64,000 bases of DNA, taken from positions 20,684 through 84,683 of the forward strand of contig JADZEE010000045.1 of NCBI GenBank assembly GCA_020850735.1. Direction: 5' to 3'. The position numbers were made by a program, and so were the translations under genes. This DNA comes from Gammaproteobacteria bacterium. Lineage in GTDB: Bacteria > Pseudomonadota > Gammaproteobacteria > JADZEE01. Position 1 is the first letter of the stretch. Each line of letters opens with the position of its first letter. Positions 1-8,718 of this stretch are shown piece after piece. The notes beneath the pieces are model-generated. The model was not told where the DNA came from. It ran no database searches and was given only the letters and a program-made list of their open reading frames with translations.

Positions 1-752
1 TTCTGAACGTCTTCGCCGCCCTGTTCATCCCCGGTCGTCCGGTCGGCGTGATGGAAGCGGGCCACACTCGAGACGTATGTCCCGGGGAACGGGATCCGGT
101 GCTGGTAACCGTCGCGATTCTTGGACGAAACCGAAACCTGTGACAACAGCACGTTGTCGATCAAGGGCACGTCGACCGAACCGCGCAGATCCATGCGATC
201 GAACCGTCCCAGGGTGACATCGGCCCGGTACTGGAATTCGTCGGCAGGTTTGCGAGTGGTGATGTTCAAGGCGCCGCCTATGGTGTTGCGCCCGAACAGG
301 GTCCCCTGGGGACCCTTCAGTACCTCGATCCGCTCCAGGTCGAGCAGGTCGACCACCGCCCCCACGCTGCGCGCGTAGTACACACCATCGACGTACACCC
401 CGACGCCGGGCTCGAGGTTGAACGCAAAATCCTGCTGGCCGATGCCGCGGATATAGGCACCGAGAATCTGCGAGGAACCACTGAACGGCGTCGTCGAGTC
501 GAGCGTCACGTTCGGTGTGAATGCTTCGATCTGGGTCAGATTGGTCAAACCCCGCGTTTCCAGGTTTTCACGCGAGAAGGCGGTCACGGCAATCGGAACG
601 TCTTGCAGCCGCTCCTCGCGACGTTGCGCCGTCACGACCACCTCCTCCAGCATGCCGCGCGCCTGCTGACCATACGTGGCTTGCGGCACGCCACCAGTCA
701 GGGATATGGCTGCCGCCAGCTGAACTGCAAGGATCTGCCTACGCTTCACCAT
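1..752 (-). CDS. TonB-dependent receptor, N-terminal part (runs off the left edge)
   Basis: Outer-membrane gated transporter for a large or scarce ligand, energised by TonB. I translated it from the ATG at 752-750, which follows a strong GGAGGAGGC ribosome site. The start is MVKRRQILAVQLAAAISLTG, a signal peptide, then a TonB-box-like stretch (LEEVVVTAQRREERLQDVPI, residues about 35-54) and the plug domain with VYVDGVYYARSVGAVVDLLD and IEVLKGPQGTLFGRNTIGGA. These are hallmarks of the iron-complex/steroid-type receptors common in sphingomonads and hydrocarbon degraders. About 250 residues are present; the barrel lies outside the window. The LuxR-type gene upstream has the same orientation, so co-regulation is possible. 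Substrate unknown. Confidence 0.93.
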   Translation of the reverse strand, partial: MVKRRQILAVQLAAAISLTGGVPQATYGQQARGMLEEVVVTAQRREERLQDVPIAVTAFSRENLETRGLTNLTQIEAFTPNVTLDSTTPFSGSSQILGAYIRGIGQQDFAFNLEPGVGVYVDGVYYARSVGAVVDLLDLERIEVLKGPQGTLFGRNTIGGALNITTRKPADEFQYRADVTLGRFDRMDLRGSVDVPLIDNVLLSQVSVSSKNRDGYQHRIPFPGTYVSSVARFHHADRTTGDEQGGEDVQ

Positions 753-962
753 TCCTGCCTCCTCCTCCCGGTACGTCAGCATGACCGCGGCCGCCTGTTG
801 CGTCGCAGCAAGCACTTTTCTTGGCAAGGGGAATGGTGCGAACTGGCCTGAGCCAGCGGAATAGCGAAATATGCTCAAGCCCACTGCGGGCAGGGCTGGA
901 TGCGGAGCGTTATGTGACGGGCGCGGTGGCCCCGGGGGCACCGCGCCGCCGGCGGCGCGGCC

Positions 963-2069
963 TCAGGAGAACAGCTCGTGAACGAGCGCGGTGCGGTTGT
1001 GGACGTTGACCTTCTCGTAGATGAGACGCAGGTGGTTCTGGACGGTGCGGATGGAGATGCCGAGCTCTGCTGCGATCTGCATGTTGGACATTCCCACGCG
1101 GAGCAAGCTGGCGATTTCTATTTGGCGCGGGGTCAGGATGCTCTCACCGGCCTGCGTCCGGTTCCGACCTTCGTCGTCCCGCCGTATGCGAATCATGAAG
1201 CGACGCTCACCCGCATCGGTCGTCATCGGTGCCACGGTGAACACGACCCTGTGCCCGTGCTCGGTGACGGTTGTCTCCATACCACCGATTGCCGCTTTCG
1301 GATCACGCAGCGCATCACCGGGCCCGATGCGCCGGCAGAATTCCAATATCTCCCGGGGCAACCGCTGCAACGCATTGTAGCGATCGCTTCCTGCCTCATG
1401 CCAACCCAGCAGGTGGGGCAGGTTGTCACTTACGAAGCTTGGCTGCGCGCGACCATTGAGGATGATGACCCCCAAAGCGGGCATTTCGGTGCAGAGCGAA
1501 TTGATGATCCAGTCTCGCTCCTTCACACACTGGCTTGCAGCGACGCGCTCAATCGTTATCGACAGCGCGGATGACAACAGGTCACCCTTGACGAGATTCT
1601 TCGACGAGAAAGGGACATCCCCCTTGGGGCGAAAGAAGCCGAAAACACTGGTGGGCTGACCGAAACGATTGTACGTGTAGTACTGCACCATGTGGTGAAT
1701 GGACTGCGGCACCAGAAATTCGTTGTAGAAACGACTACGCAGGTACTCACCCCGGTCACGCACGACGTTGTGCCCGGTAGCCTCGGCACGCGAATCGCGC
1801 CGATCCAACAAGGCGGTATACAGGGGATCGATCGTGTGATAGTAATCGCAATAGCAGACGAGATCCTCATAGCGCACGCCGCAGCCACCGGCATTATGGG
1901 TCATGGGACGGCGCGTGCTCGGATCGATACGTATGAATACGCTGCTGCTCGCTTCTAACGTTTTCACCAGCGGTTCGATGAGATCGGTCGTGATCGCATC
2001 GAAATCCTCGCACTGCAGGGCCTGTACGGTGACCTGCTGGAGCTGATCTACGTCGTGTTTGGAAAGCAT
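963..2069 (-). CDS. LuxR-family transcriptional regulator
   Basis: A 368-residue protein with a C-terminal GerE/LuxR helix-turn-helix at about residues 309-366 (LTPRQIEIASLLRVGMSNMQ followed by TVQNHLRLIYEKVNVHNRTA). The N-terminal 290 residues are an uncharacterised sensor-like region without the hallmark of AHL-binding LuxR proteins that I could recognise. It lies upstream of and in the same direction as the TonB receptor, 210 bp away, and may control it. The ATG at 2069 has no clear ribosome site, so the start is less certain than the frame. Ligand unknown. Confidence 0.88.
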   Translation of the reverse strand: MLSKHDVDQLQQVTVQALQCEDFDAITTDLIEPLVKTLEASSSVFIRIDPSTRRPMTHNAGGCGVRYEDLVCYCDYYHTIDPLYTALLDRRDSRAEATGHNVVRDRGEYLRSRFYNEFLVPQSIHHMVQYYTYNRFGQPTSVFGFFRPKGDVPFSSKNLVKGDLLSSALSITIERVAASQCVKERDWIINSLCTEMPALGVIILNGRAQPSFVSDNLPHLLGWHEAGSDRYNALQRLPREILEFCRRIGPGDALRDPKAAIGGMETTVTEHGHRVVFTVAPMTTDAGERRFMIRIRRDDEGRNRTQAGESILTPRQIEIASLLRVGMSNMQIAAELGISIRTVQNHLRLIYEKVNVHNRTALVHELFS

Positions 2070-2533
2070 GGTGGAGGCAGTTCTTGGAATCGCAGCTCAT
2101 CTCGGCGCAGCTCGCGAGCAGCGCGCCGCCAGGAGCTGGTCACGAGACGTTCGTCCCCTTCGACGGATGTGCCGATGATCGATGTACCCACTCTGCGCGC
2201 ATGTGCCGTCGCCGTGGGCGGCCTTTGCCTTCAGCCGCCGTCCAAGCTGGCGCCAGTCGCGCTCGCGTATCGTAATAAATGGGATTCCTGCCCGAGTCAA
2301 GTGAACCCGGCGACGTCACCGTATTCGCCGCCGTGCTGCCGGCGCAACTGCGTCAACGGGCGAAGTGCGTCACGAGCAGGCGCATGGCCGCGGCCGTCGT
2401 CGCCGCGCCGCGGGCTGGAAACGACGCATGGCGTTGAAATCGTGGCTAAATAACCGGGCAGAAAACCAGAACCATTGGGGAACTCGGGTGGTTCTCGCGG
2501 ATCGGATCGCTTGTAACACATACACACCGATCG
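2070..2533. other. Intergenic stretch without a supported gene
   Basis: The region upstream of the LuxR regulator contains only short overlapping reading frames in several frames, none with a recognisable family or ribosome site. It is likely to hold the promoter of the regulator, but I could not pick out a convincing -35/-10 pair. Confidence 0.5.
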
Positions 2534-2534
2534 G

Positions 2535-2608
2535 AATCGCAGTAGGAATCATGATTGCGCATAAGCCCCTGCACAGATCCGGACGAGCGGAATTACCGCA
2601 TCCGGCTC
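2535..2608 (-). mobile_element. Degenerate 3' end of a group II intron (domain V, traces of domain VI)
   Basis: On the minus strand, 2608-2574 reads GAGCCGGATGCGGTAATTCC and continues GCTCGTCCGGATCTG. This has the layout of group II intron domain V: an AGC catalytic triad near the 5' end, a lower helix (GCCGGA with TCCGGA), a two-base bulge region and a capped GCGG/CCGC stem. Downstream, a run of G residues and then CCTACTGCGAT (about 2550-2535) recalls the 3' end of bacterial group II introns. No reverse-transcriptase frame is nearby and domain VI is not a clean hairpin, so this is a fossil fragment. The match is from memory of the consensus, not an alignment. Confidence 0.5.
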
Positions 2609-2684
2609 CTGCCTCAGGTAGGGGTGAGGGGTGGACCCGGCCGGTTGCACGGGATCCGCACCGGACAATACAGGTTTTCCAGGA

Positions 2685-2927
2685 TTATTTGGCATCGGCA
2701 TTGGGGTCGGGGTCGGCATGACGTCGGATCACCGCCAGATTTGCCAACAGCTCGTGACGCAGCGCAGGAAGGGCATCGCGTAAGTTACGGCTTACGTCCG
2801 ATACGGCGTTCATCGACTCTGGCAAGCCATAGCGCAATGGCGCCGACGACAGTTTCAACGCCAAATGCCCACCGAACTGGCGGACTCCCCGTTCGTAGTC
2901 GAGGGTGGCCGCGTGTGTTTCTAACAC
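2685..2927 (-). CDS. Small hypothetical protein (80 aa)
   Basis: Starts with GTG at 2927 and lies 57 bp downstream of the AT-richer molybdoenzyme gene, same strand, so it could be its last co-transcribed gene. The product is probably helical (ESMNAVSDVSRNLRDALPAL, then RHELLANLAVIRRH) with no motif I recognise. An in-frame stop upstream rules out a much longer version, and an AGGAG lies about 20 bp upstream, too far to be a good ribosome site. It may be a real small gene or a chance frame. Confidence 0.35.
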   Translation of the reverse strand: MLETHAATLDYERGVRQFGGHLALKLSSAPLRYGLPESMNAVSDVSRNLRDALPALRHELLANLAVIRRHADPDPNADAK

Positions 2928-2984
2928 CTTGCTTGATGATGAATTCTCCTGTCCTGGATTCCTGCGCGAGTGTCGAATAGCAAT

Positions 2985-5093
2985 TCAGGATATTTTCCCT
3001 ATATTTACATACGTATTGTAATAAAGCGGTGTGCCGGCAAATCGATCCCGACCTGCTGACGTAAGACAATTTGCCGCGCCCTGCTTCTTATTACGGCTTT
3101 TCCAGTAGCCAAAGGTGGCGATAACAACACCGCTTTGAACGGCATCGGTAACGCGCGCTTTCGCACTGAATTCGCCTTTGTCATTGTAAACAAGCACCTC
3201 TTCACCCTGATGAATGCTCCGCAAGACGGCATCATCCGGGTGGATAAGTACGAATTGCTCTCCCTGCGATTTCAGTTTTGCGGCAACGTTGGCATATTCC
3301 GAATTAAGAAAGGCATGGCTTTTCGGTGTGAGCAATTGCAGGGGAAAGTCGCTACTTACTGTATTTCGAACATGTACAGGCGCCTGTTCTATAGCGACTT
3401 CGCTTTGCCTGCCCTCACACATCTGTCGCAGTATCGGCGCGACAAAACCACCTGTTTGTCCTAGTGCGGATTTGAATTCACACAGCCCGGACGGCGTCGG
3501 AAAATTACCTTCCGCATGCGGGGCATACTGATCTGGCGAGGACACGTTGACGCGAATGAAACCATTGCGTTTGAGAAGGTCGAAACTCAGTCCGTCAAGC
3601 ATCGGTGAGTTCCAGTCAAGTGAGCTTGTCAGTAATTCCTCATCATTCTGTGTAAAGCGTTCATCATTGAATCCCATACATTTGGCCAGCCGTCGAAACA
3701 ACTCAGCGTTGGAAATAGCCTCGCCCGGTGGATCGATGGCCTTTTGATTCAGGGCAATATAGAAATGCCCCCAGGAGGTGACGATGTCGTCATGTTCGCC
3801 TGCCATCGTGGCCGGCAAAACGAGATCGGCATAGCGGGCGGTATCAGTTAGAAAATATTCGCTGACGACGGTAAACAGATCCTCGCGCTTCAAGCCCTGT
3901 TCAATCCTGTTGCTATCGGGTGCTTGTGAAAGCGTATTAGCATTCCAGATAAACAGGGATTTTATCGGAGGGTCCAGTGTAGAGTCATCGCTCAACACGT
4001 CAGCGACATCGGCAAGATTGATGACGCGTGTCTCCGATCGGACCCAGTCCGGTCGTGACAGCAGGTCAAAGCGTACCGGAACGAATACCGGCATCTGTAA
4101 AAGACCGCCACCGACATGTCGCCAGGCACCCGTCAGTGCGGGCAAACAATCCACTGTACGAATACCCTGACCTCCACCAGGATAACGCTCGGCACCGACG
4201 CCAACACGGATCACCGCGGGTGGGGTACTCGCATATTCCCGCGCCAGTTCCTTGATCTTTTCCGCGGGAATGCCGGTAACACGTTCGGCCTGTGCCGCTG
4301 TGAATCGAGCTGCGCTAGATTTGAGCTCATCGAAACCGAGTGTATATTTTTCCACGTAGTCAGCATCGATCAGGTTCTCGTCAATCAACGTGTGGATCAT
4401 TGCCAATGCGAGTGCGCCATCACTGCCGGGACGTAATGCAATGTGCAAGTCGGCCTGGGCAGCTGTCCTGCTTCTGTAGGGGTCAACAACAACAATCTTT
4501 GCGCCGCGTTTTCTTGCTTCCTGCACGAAGGGCCAGAGATGGGAATTCGTTGAGAGCGTGTTTGTTCCCCACAATATAATGAAGCGGGCGTGTACAAAGG
4601 ACTCGGGATCGGCGCCAAGACTGGGGCCGATGGTCATCAATTGTGCTGTCAGAAGAGCGGACGCGCAGAAGGTTTTCTCGCCAATGCTGCTGCCGAGTTT
4701 ATTAAAGAAAGCGTCGCCGGAATTCATGCCGTTAAGCAGCCCCATGTTGCCGGCATAGCCATAGGGCAATATCGCTTCGGCACCACGGTCCCGGATAATC
4801 TCCTGCCAACGATTTGTTATTTCATTTAATGCCGCTTCCCAGCTTATTTTTTCGAACTTGCCGCTGCCTTTAGCACCACTGCGTTTGAGCGGATACAGGA
4901 TTCTGTCGGCATGATAGTGATGTTTCTCATAATCTTTCACTTTCACGCACAATCTGCCACGGGTGAAAGGATGATCGGGATTGCCCCGAACGCCTGTCAG
5001 TTTGCCCTTTTCAACCTGGTACAACATTGAACAACCGTCAGGACAATCGTGAGGACAGGCACCAAAAAAGGTTCGGTTCGGATGGTTAGTCAT
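2985..5093 (-). CDS. Molybdopterin oxidoreductase, formate-dehydrogenase/BisC-like, AT-rich
   Basis: A 702-residue single-chain molybdopterin enzyme. An N-terminal [4Fe-4S] site is formed by C13, C17, C21 and C49 (ACPHDCPDGC, then GRLCVK). A cysteine at 143 (GEKTFCASA) lies where the family usually carries the Mo ligand. The C-terminal dinucleotide-binding domain begins near LQLLTPKSHAFLNSEY. There is no Tat signal, so it should be cytoplasmic. No Fe-S or membrane partner is adjacent, so the electron acceptor is unknown. The gene is visibly richer in A+T than everything around it and is bordered by an Rhs remnant and repeats on one side and a group II intron fragment on the other, indicating horizontal acquisition. 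Substrate unknown. Confidence 0.88.
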   Translation of the reverse strand: MTNHPNRTFFGACPHDCPDGCSMLYQVEKGKLTGVRGNPDHPFTRGRLCVKVKDYEKHHYHADRILYPLKRSGAKGSGKFEKISWEAALNEITNRWQEIIRDRGAEAILPYGYAGNMGLLNGMNSGDAFFNKLGSSIGEKTFCASALLTAQLMTIGPSLGADPESFVHARFIILWGTNTLSTNSHLWPFVQEARKRGAKIVVVDPYRSRTAAQADLHIALRPGSDGALALAMIHTLIDENLIDADYVEKYTLGFDELKSSAARFTAAQAERVTGIPAEKIKELAREYASTPPAVIRVGVGAERYPGGGQGIRTVDCLPALTGAWRHVGGGLLQMPVFVPVRFDLLSRPDWVRSETRVINLADVADVLSDDSTLDPPIKSLFIWNANTLSQAPDSNRIEQGLKREDLFTVVSEYFLTDTARYADLVLPATMAGEHDDIVTSWGHFYIALNQKAIDPPGEAISNAELFRRLAKCMGFNDERFTQNDEELLTSSLDWNSPMLDGLSFDLLKRNGFIRVNVSSPDQYAPHAEGNFPTPSGLCEFKSALGQTGGFVAPILRQMCEGRQSEVAIEQAPVHVRNTVSSDFPLQLLTPKSHAFLNSEYANVAAKLKSQGEQFVLIHPDDAVLRSIHQGEEVLVYNDKGEFSAKARVTDAVQSGVVIATFGYWKSRNKKQGAANCLTSAGRDRFAGTPLYYNTYVNIGKIS

Positions 5094-5170
5094 ATTTAGC
5101 CCGCCATCAAGCTCGATCGGATCCGGCTGCAGTAGCGGCCCGTGTTCGGGTCGTAATCGCGGTAATAGTT
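5091..5170 (-). pseudogene. Rhs-repeat protein remnant, frameshifted
   Basis: On the minus strand this reads NYYRDYDPNTGRY, and after one missing base QPDPI-L-DGGLNM, together the conserved RYYDPNTGRYLQPDPIGLxGGLNMY core of Rhs/YD-repeat proteins. Only this core is left, and the missing T after the TAC codon breaks the frame. The final ATG of the GGLNM core is the start codon of the molybdoenzyme gene, so the junction between Rhs and foreign DNA lies exactly there. Seen directly in the sequence; no Rhs gene is otherwise present. Confidence 0.7.
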
Positions 5171-5256
5171 GCAGCGTGCCGCGCCTTGCATCGTACCGGT
5201 AGCCAATGAATGGAACTCACGCCGACTTTTTCATGTTTAGAGTTGAGTAAACTGCT

Positions 5257-5330
5257 CGCGAAATTGAAGTCTGAAGATCTGACCCCTCGTTTCCGCGAAA
5301 TTGAAGTCTGAAGATCTGACCCCTCGTTTC
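5257..5330. repeat. Perfect 37-bp tandem repeat, two copies
   Basis: Positions 5257-5293 and 5294-5330 are identical 37-mers that begin CGCGAAATTGAAGTCTGAAG and end CTGACCCCTCGTTTC. The GGGGTCAGATCTTCAATTT theme on the other strand recalls short repeats often seen next to REP-associated transposases, but none is here. It sits beside the Rhs remnant and the foreign gene. Confidence 0.9.
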
Positions 5331-5492
5331 TGCGGGCTGATCATAGCGCGCTGCGTCGCCCACATCCTGTCGACCTCCCGGCGCGCGCGCAATCGACCCT
5401 GCCAGCGGAGCGGCGGGAAGCGTGACTGCCGCGGCGGCGGCTCGACCGGGCTGCTCCCGACCGCCACGCGCGCGGTGCATGACGGACGCCGA

Positions 5493-5732
5493 CTACCACA
5501 CGTAGAACTGGGCATACCACGCGGCGGTCGGCAGCGCGAGGGCCGTCGTCAACGCGCATGCGGCGATCGCGCGCCGGATCGGCTTTGCGGCTGCCGCGAG
5601 TCGCCAGACGATCCACGTGCTCCAGGCCATGCCGGCCGTAAGGATCGCCATCCGCAGTGTGCTCATCGACGGCAACCGCAGACCGTCGGCGGCGAGTTGC
5701 CCGGTGGTGAGCAGGGACAGGCCCACGAACAC
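5493..5732 (-). CDS. Small hydrophobic protein, possible membrane protein or fragment
   Basis: A 79-residue frame with two or three hydrophobic segments (STLRMAILTAGMAWSTWIVW and AIAACALTTALALPTAAWYA). It follows the thiolase gene by 90 bp on the same strand. The open frame continues back to the thiolase stop without an ATG, so the start (GTG at 5732) is a guess, and it could be the C-terminal piece of a lost membrane protein. No family recognised. Confidence 0.4.
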   Translation of the reverse strand: MFVGLSLLTTGQLAADGLRLPSMSTLRMAILTAGMAWSTWIVWRLAAAAKPIRRAIAACALTTALALPTAAWYAQFYVW

Positions 5733-5822
5733 CGACAGCCCCGCATACGGAATGAGCGAGGTGGCCAGGGCCGGCGCCGGAAATGCCGCGGAATGGCGGA
5801 CGGGACAGTGAGCGGAACAGGA

Positions 5823-7001
5823 CTACGCCGCGTAGATGGTGACTACGCAGGCTCCGCCCAGACCGAGGTTGTGCTGCAGGGCCAGCCGCGCTCCCGGGAC
5901 CTGCCGGGCGTCGGCCCGCCCGCGCAGCTGCGTGACCAGCTCATGGCATTGCGCCAGGCCGGTGGCGCCCAGCGGGTGGCCCTTGGACATCAAGCCGCCC
6001 GATGGATTGATGACCCAGCGGCCGCCGTAGGTGTTATCGCCGTCGTCGACCAGTTGCTCCGCTCCTGCCGCGGAACACAGCCCCAGGCCCTCGTAGCTGA
6101 TGACCTCGTTCGAGGTGAAACAATCGTGCAGCTCGATCACGGGCACGTCCTCGGGACCGATGCCGGCCTGCTCGTAGGCCTGGCGCGCGGCACTGCGGGT
6201 CATCTGCGCTCCGGCCAGGTCGATCGGGTTGTCGTTGCGCGCGTCGCGGTCGGTGCTCATGGCCTGGGCCAGGATGCGCACGCTGCGCTCGCCACCGTGC
6301 CGGCGTGCGAACGGTTCGCTGCAGACGATGGCCGCGGCAGCTCCGCACGAGGGCGGGCAGGCTTCGAGGCGTCGCAGCCAGGGCGGGAAGATCAGCGGTG
6401 ACGCCATCACCTCCTCCACCGTGATCGGGTTGCGGAAGACGGCCAGCGGGTTGTTGCCGGCGTGCCGGCGCGACTTCACCGCCACCCTGGCAAACAGCGC
6501 CGGATCGGCACCGCTCGCGGCGATGTAGGCAGCAGCAGCGGCCCCGAACAGACGGTGGGCGTTGGGCGCGGGGATCACGCCCGGCATGATGTGCTCCAGC
6601 CGATCCTCCATGAGCAGCAACGGCGAGGTCCGATCATCCCAGACGGCGCCCAACGCGCCCGGACGCATTTGCTCGAAACCGACCGCCAGCGCGCATTCCG
6701 CCAGACCACTGAGTACGGCCTGACGCGCCAGCAGCAGCGCCGAGGATCCCGACGAACAGTTGTTGTTGACGTTGACCACGGGAATACCGGTCATCCCCAG
6801 CCGGTACAACGCCACCTGGCCGCAGGCGCTGTCGCCGAAAACGTAGCTGGCAAACGCCTGCTGCACCTGGTCGTAACCGATCCCCGCATCGGCCAGCGCG
6901 GCGCGGATCGCCTGCTCGGCCATGATCTCGTAGGGTTCGCCGTCGGCGGGCTTGGTGAACCGCGTCATGCCCACACCCAGGACCCTGACTTCCTGACTCA
7001 T
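5823..7001 (-). CDS. Thiolase, SCP2/SCPx (lipid-transfer) type
   Basis: A 392-residue member of the nondecarboxylating thiolase branch used in beta-oxidation of branched or cyclic acyl-CoAs. The nucleophile is C82 (NVNNNCSSGSSA). The second catalytic region (IELHDCFTSNEVISYEGLG) and the glycine-rich loop (NPSGGLMSKGHPLGATGLAQ) are intact. It would cleave a 3-oxoacyl-CoA with CoA. It is the last recognised gene of the operon that starts at 16357, 33 bp after the SDR gene. In this context it is the likely final C-C cleavage step after carboxylation and CoA activation; the substrate is inferred only. Confidence 0.9.
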   Translation of the reverse strand: MSQEVRVLGVGMTRFTKPADGEPYEIMAEQAIRAALADAGIGYDQVQQAFASYVFGDSACGQVALYRLGMTGIPVVNVNNNCSSGSSALLLARQAVLSGLAECALAVGFEQMRPGALGAVWDDRTSPLLLMEDRLEHIMPGVIPAPNAHRLFGAAAAAYIAASGADPALFARVAVKSRRHAGNNPLAVFRNPITVEEVMASPLIFPPWLRRLEACPPSCGAAAAIVCSEPFARRHGGERSVRILAQAMSTDRDARNDNPIDLAGAQMTRSAARQAYEQAGIGPEDVPVIELHDCFTSNEVISYEGLGLCSAAGAEQLVDDGDNTYGGRWVINPSGGLMSKGHPLGATGLAQCHELVTQLRGRADARQVPGARLALQHNLGLGGACVVTIYAA

Positions 7002-7034
7002 CGTCCGTCCTTCCTTACCGACACCACGGCGCGC

Positions 7035-7784
7035 TCAGCGGGCCAGATAGCCACCGTCGACCGGGTAGTACGCGCCGGTGACGAAGCTGGCGCGGTCGCT
7101 GCTCAGCCAGGCGACCAGCTGCGCCACCTCCTCGGGTTCGCCGATGCGATTGACCGCGTGCAGAGCCTCGACCAGCGGGCGCGCCGCCGCGGGCAGGTTC
7201 TCGGTGGTCAGGCGGGTGTTGATGAACGCCGGGCCGACGGCGTTGGTCCGGATACCCCTGGCGCTGTACTCCAGACCGAGGACCTTGGTCAGGCCGACCA
7301 CGCCGTGCTTGGCCGCCGTGTACGCGGCCAGCTCCGGGTGCCCCACGGCGCCGAGCACCGAGGCCATGTTGACGATGGCGCCGCCGCCGCTGCGCAGCAT
7401 CGCATTGATCTGCGCCCGGCAGCCGTAGAACACGCCGTTGAGGTTGAGATTGATCACCTCGAGCCACTGCGGATCGGTCAACTCCGCCGCCGGCTGGAAC
7501 GCGCCGCTGATGCCGGCGTTGTTGCAGGCCACGTCGAGGCGGCCGAAGGTATCCACGGTCGCCTGCACCAGCGCCGCGTGATCGGCCGCACTGGTGGCGT
7601 CGGCACGCAGGAAGGCCGCCCGACCGCCGGCGGCCTCTATGCGGGCGACGGTCTCCCGGCCGGACGGTTCGTCGATATCGGCAATCATCACGCTGGCCCC
7701 TTCGCTGGCATAGATCAGCGCCACCGCGCGCCCGATGCCCAGACCCCCGCCGGTCACCAGTGCGTTCTTGCCCTCGAGCAGCAT
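7035..7784 (-). CDS. Short-chain dehydrogenase/reductase
   Basis: A classical 249-residue SDR. The cofactor loop is TGGGLGIG at 11-18, the NNAG motif is near residue 88, and the catalytic set is S142, Y155 and K159 (AAYTAAKHG). D36 in IADIDE suggests NAD rather than NADP. It would interconvert an alcohol and a ketone or hydroxyacyl compound. It lies 40 bp downstream of the HAD gene and 33 bp upstream of the thiolase, in the carboxylase operon. A role in producing the ketone or 3-oxoacyl substrate is plausible. Confidence 0.9.
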   Translation of the reverse strand: MLLEGKNALVTGGGLGIGRAVALIYASEGASVMIADIDEPSGRETVARIEAAGGRAAFLRADATSAADHAALVQATVDTFGRLDVACNNAGISGAFQPAAELTDPQWLEVINLNLNGVFYGCRAQINAMLRSGGGAIVNMASVLGAVGHPELAAYTAAKHGVVGLTKVLGLEYSARGIRTNAVGPAFINTRLTTENLPAAARPLVEALHAVNRIGEPEEVAQLVAWLSSDRASFVTGAYYPVDGGYLAR

Positions 7785-7824
7785 CGCTACGACCCCCTGA
7801 TTTCCTGACGGAAAGCGCGGGCGT

Positions 7825-8718
7825 TCATGCCACCCGACCGGGCGCGCCGGCGCCCGCCAGCCCCTCGAGCAGCGCCAGCAGCTCGTCGATCCCGTCCACG
7901 GTCAGGTGCGGTCGCTGCGCCTCGGGCAGCCGTGCGTAGACGGCGTCGTTGCCCAGCCCGGTGTTGACGGCGATGGCACAACCGCGGCCGCGATGGGCCA
8001 TGGGCACCTCCAGCTCCGGGTCGTCGCCGACCACCGCCAGATCGCGCAGCTTCACCCCGAGGCGCCGTGCCGCGCTGCCGACGGCGTACAGCGACGGCTT
8101 GCCGACCACCTCGACCCGGCAGCGGGTCAGATCGCGCAGCATTGCCGAGATGGGACGCGAAGTGCCCATGCCCCGGCCGCCACCAGCGGTGGCGAAGAAC
8201 ATCACCTGCGAAGCGCTGAACACCCGGGCGCCGTGATCCCAGATGGCATGGCAGGCAGCCTCCAGCGCGGCCATCGTGAATTCCGGGTACCAGCCGATCA
8301 GCACGGCGTCGACGTGGCTGGCATCGCCGGGCTGTACCGTCTCGATGCCCGCGTCGTGCAGCGGTCCGCTCAGGCCGTCGCCGCCCAGCACCAGCACCCG
8401 CCGGTAGCCCCGGCGGGCGAACAAATCGGCGGCGCTGCTGGCCGGCGTCATCAGCTGCGCGTCGGTGATGGCGAAGCCCTCGTCGCGCAGCGATTGGGCG
8501 TAGTGGTGCGGCGTACGCGTCGTGCCGTTGGTGAACAGCAGCCAGGGGACCGCCCGGGCCGTCAACCAACGGGTGATCGCCAGCGCCCCTGGCAGCGGCT
8601 TGAGCCCCTTGTTGCGCTTGTCACCCAGTACCAGCGTGCCGTCCATGTCGAAGATGTAGCCCCGGATCCGGTGCAGGCGTTCCAGTACCCGGGGATCGGT
8701 GCGGCGGGCGTCAGCCAT
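7825..8718 (-). CDS. HAD-superfamily (subclass IIA) phosphatase-like protein
   Basis: A 297-residue HAD-IIA protein (NagD/4-nitrophenylphosphatase type). Motif I is [10 protein letters not shown] (D24 and D26), motif II is LLFTNGTT, motif III includes VVGKPS, and motif IV is VVGDDPELE. The cap domain is between motifs II and III. The start codon overlaps the carboxyltransferase stop by 8 bp, so the two are translationally coupled. Such proteins hydrolyse small phosphate esters; its role in a carboxylase operon is unknown and may be repair of a phosphorylated by-product. Confidence 0.88.
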   Translation of the reverse strand: MADARRTDPRVLERLHRIRGYIFDMDGTLVLGDKRNKGLKPLPGALAITRWLTARAVPWLLFTNGTTRTPHHYAQSLRDEGFAITDAQLMTPASSAADLFARRGYRRVLVLGGDGLSGPLHDAGIETVQPGDASHVDAVLIGWYPEFTMAALEAACHAIWDHGARVFSASQVMFFATAGGGRGMGTSRPISAMLRDLTRCRVEVVGKPSLYAVGSAARRLGVKLRDLAVVGDDPELEVPMAHRGRGCAIAVNTGLGNDAVYARLPEAQRPHLTVDGIDELLALLEGLAGAGAPGRVA

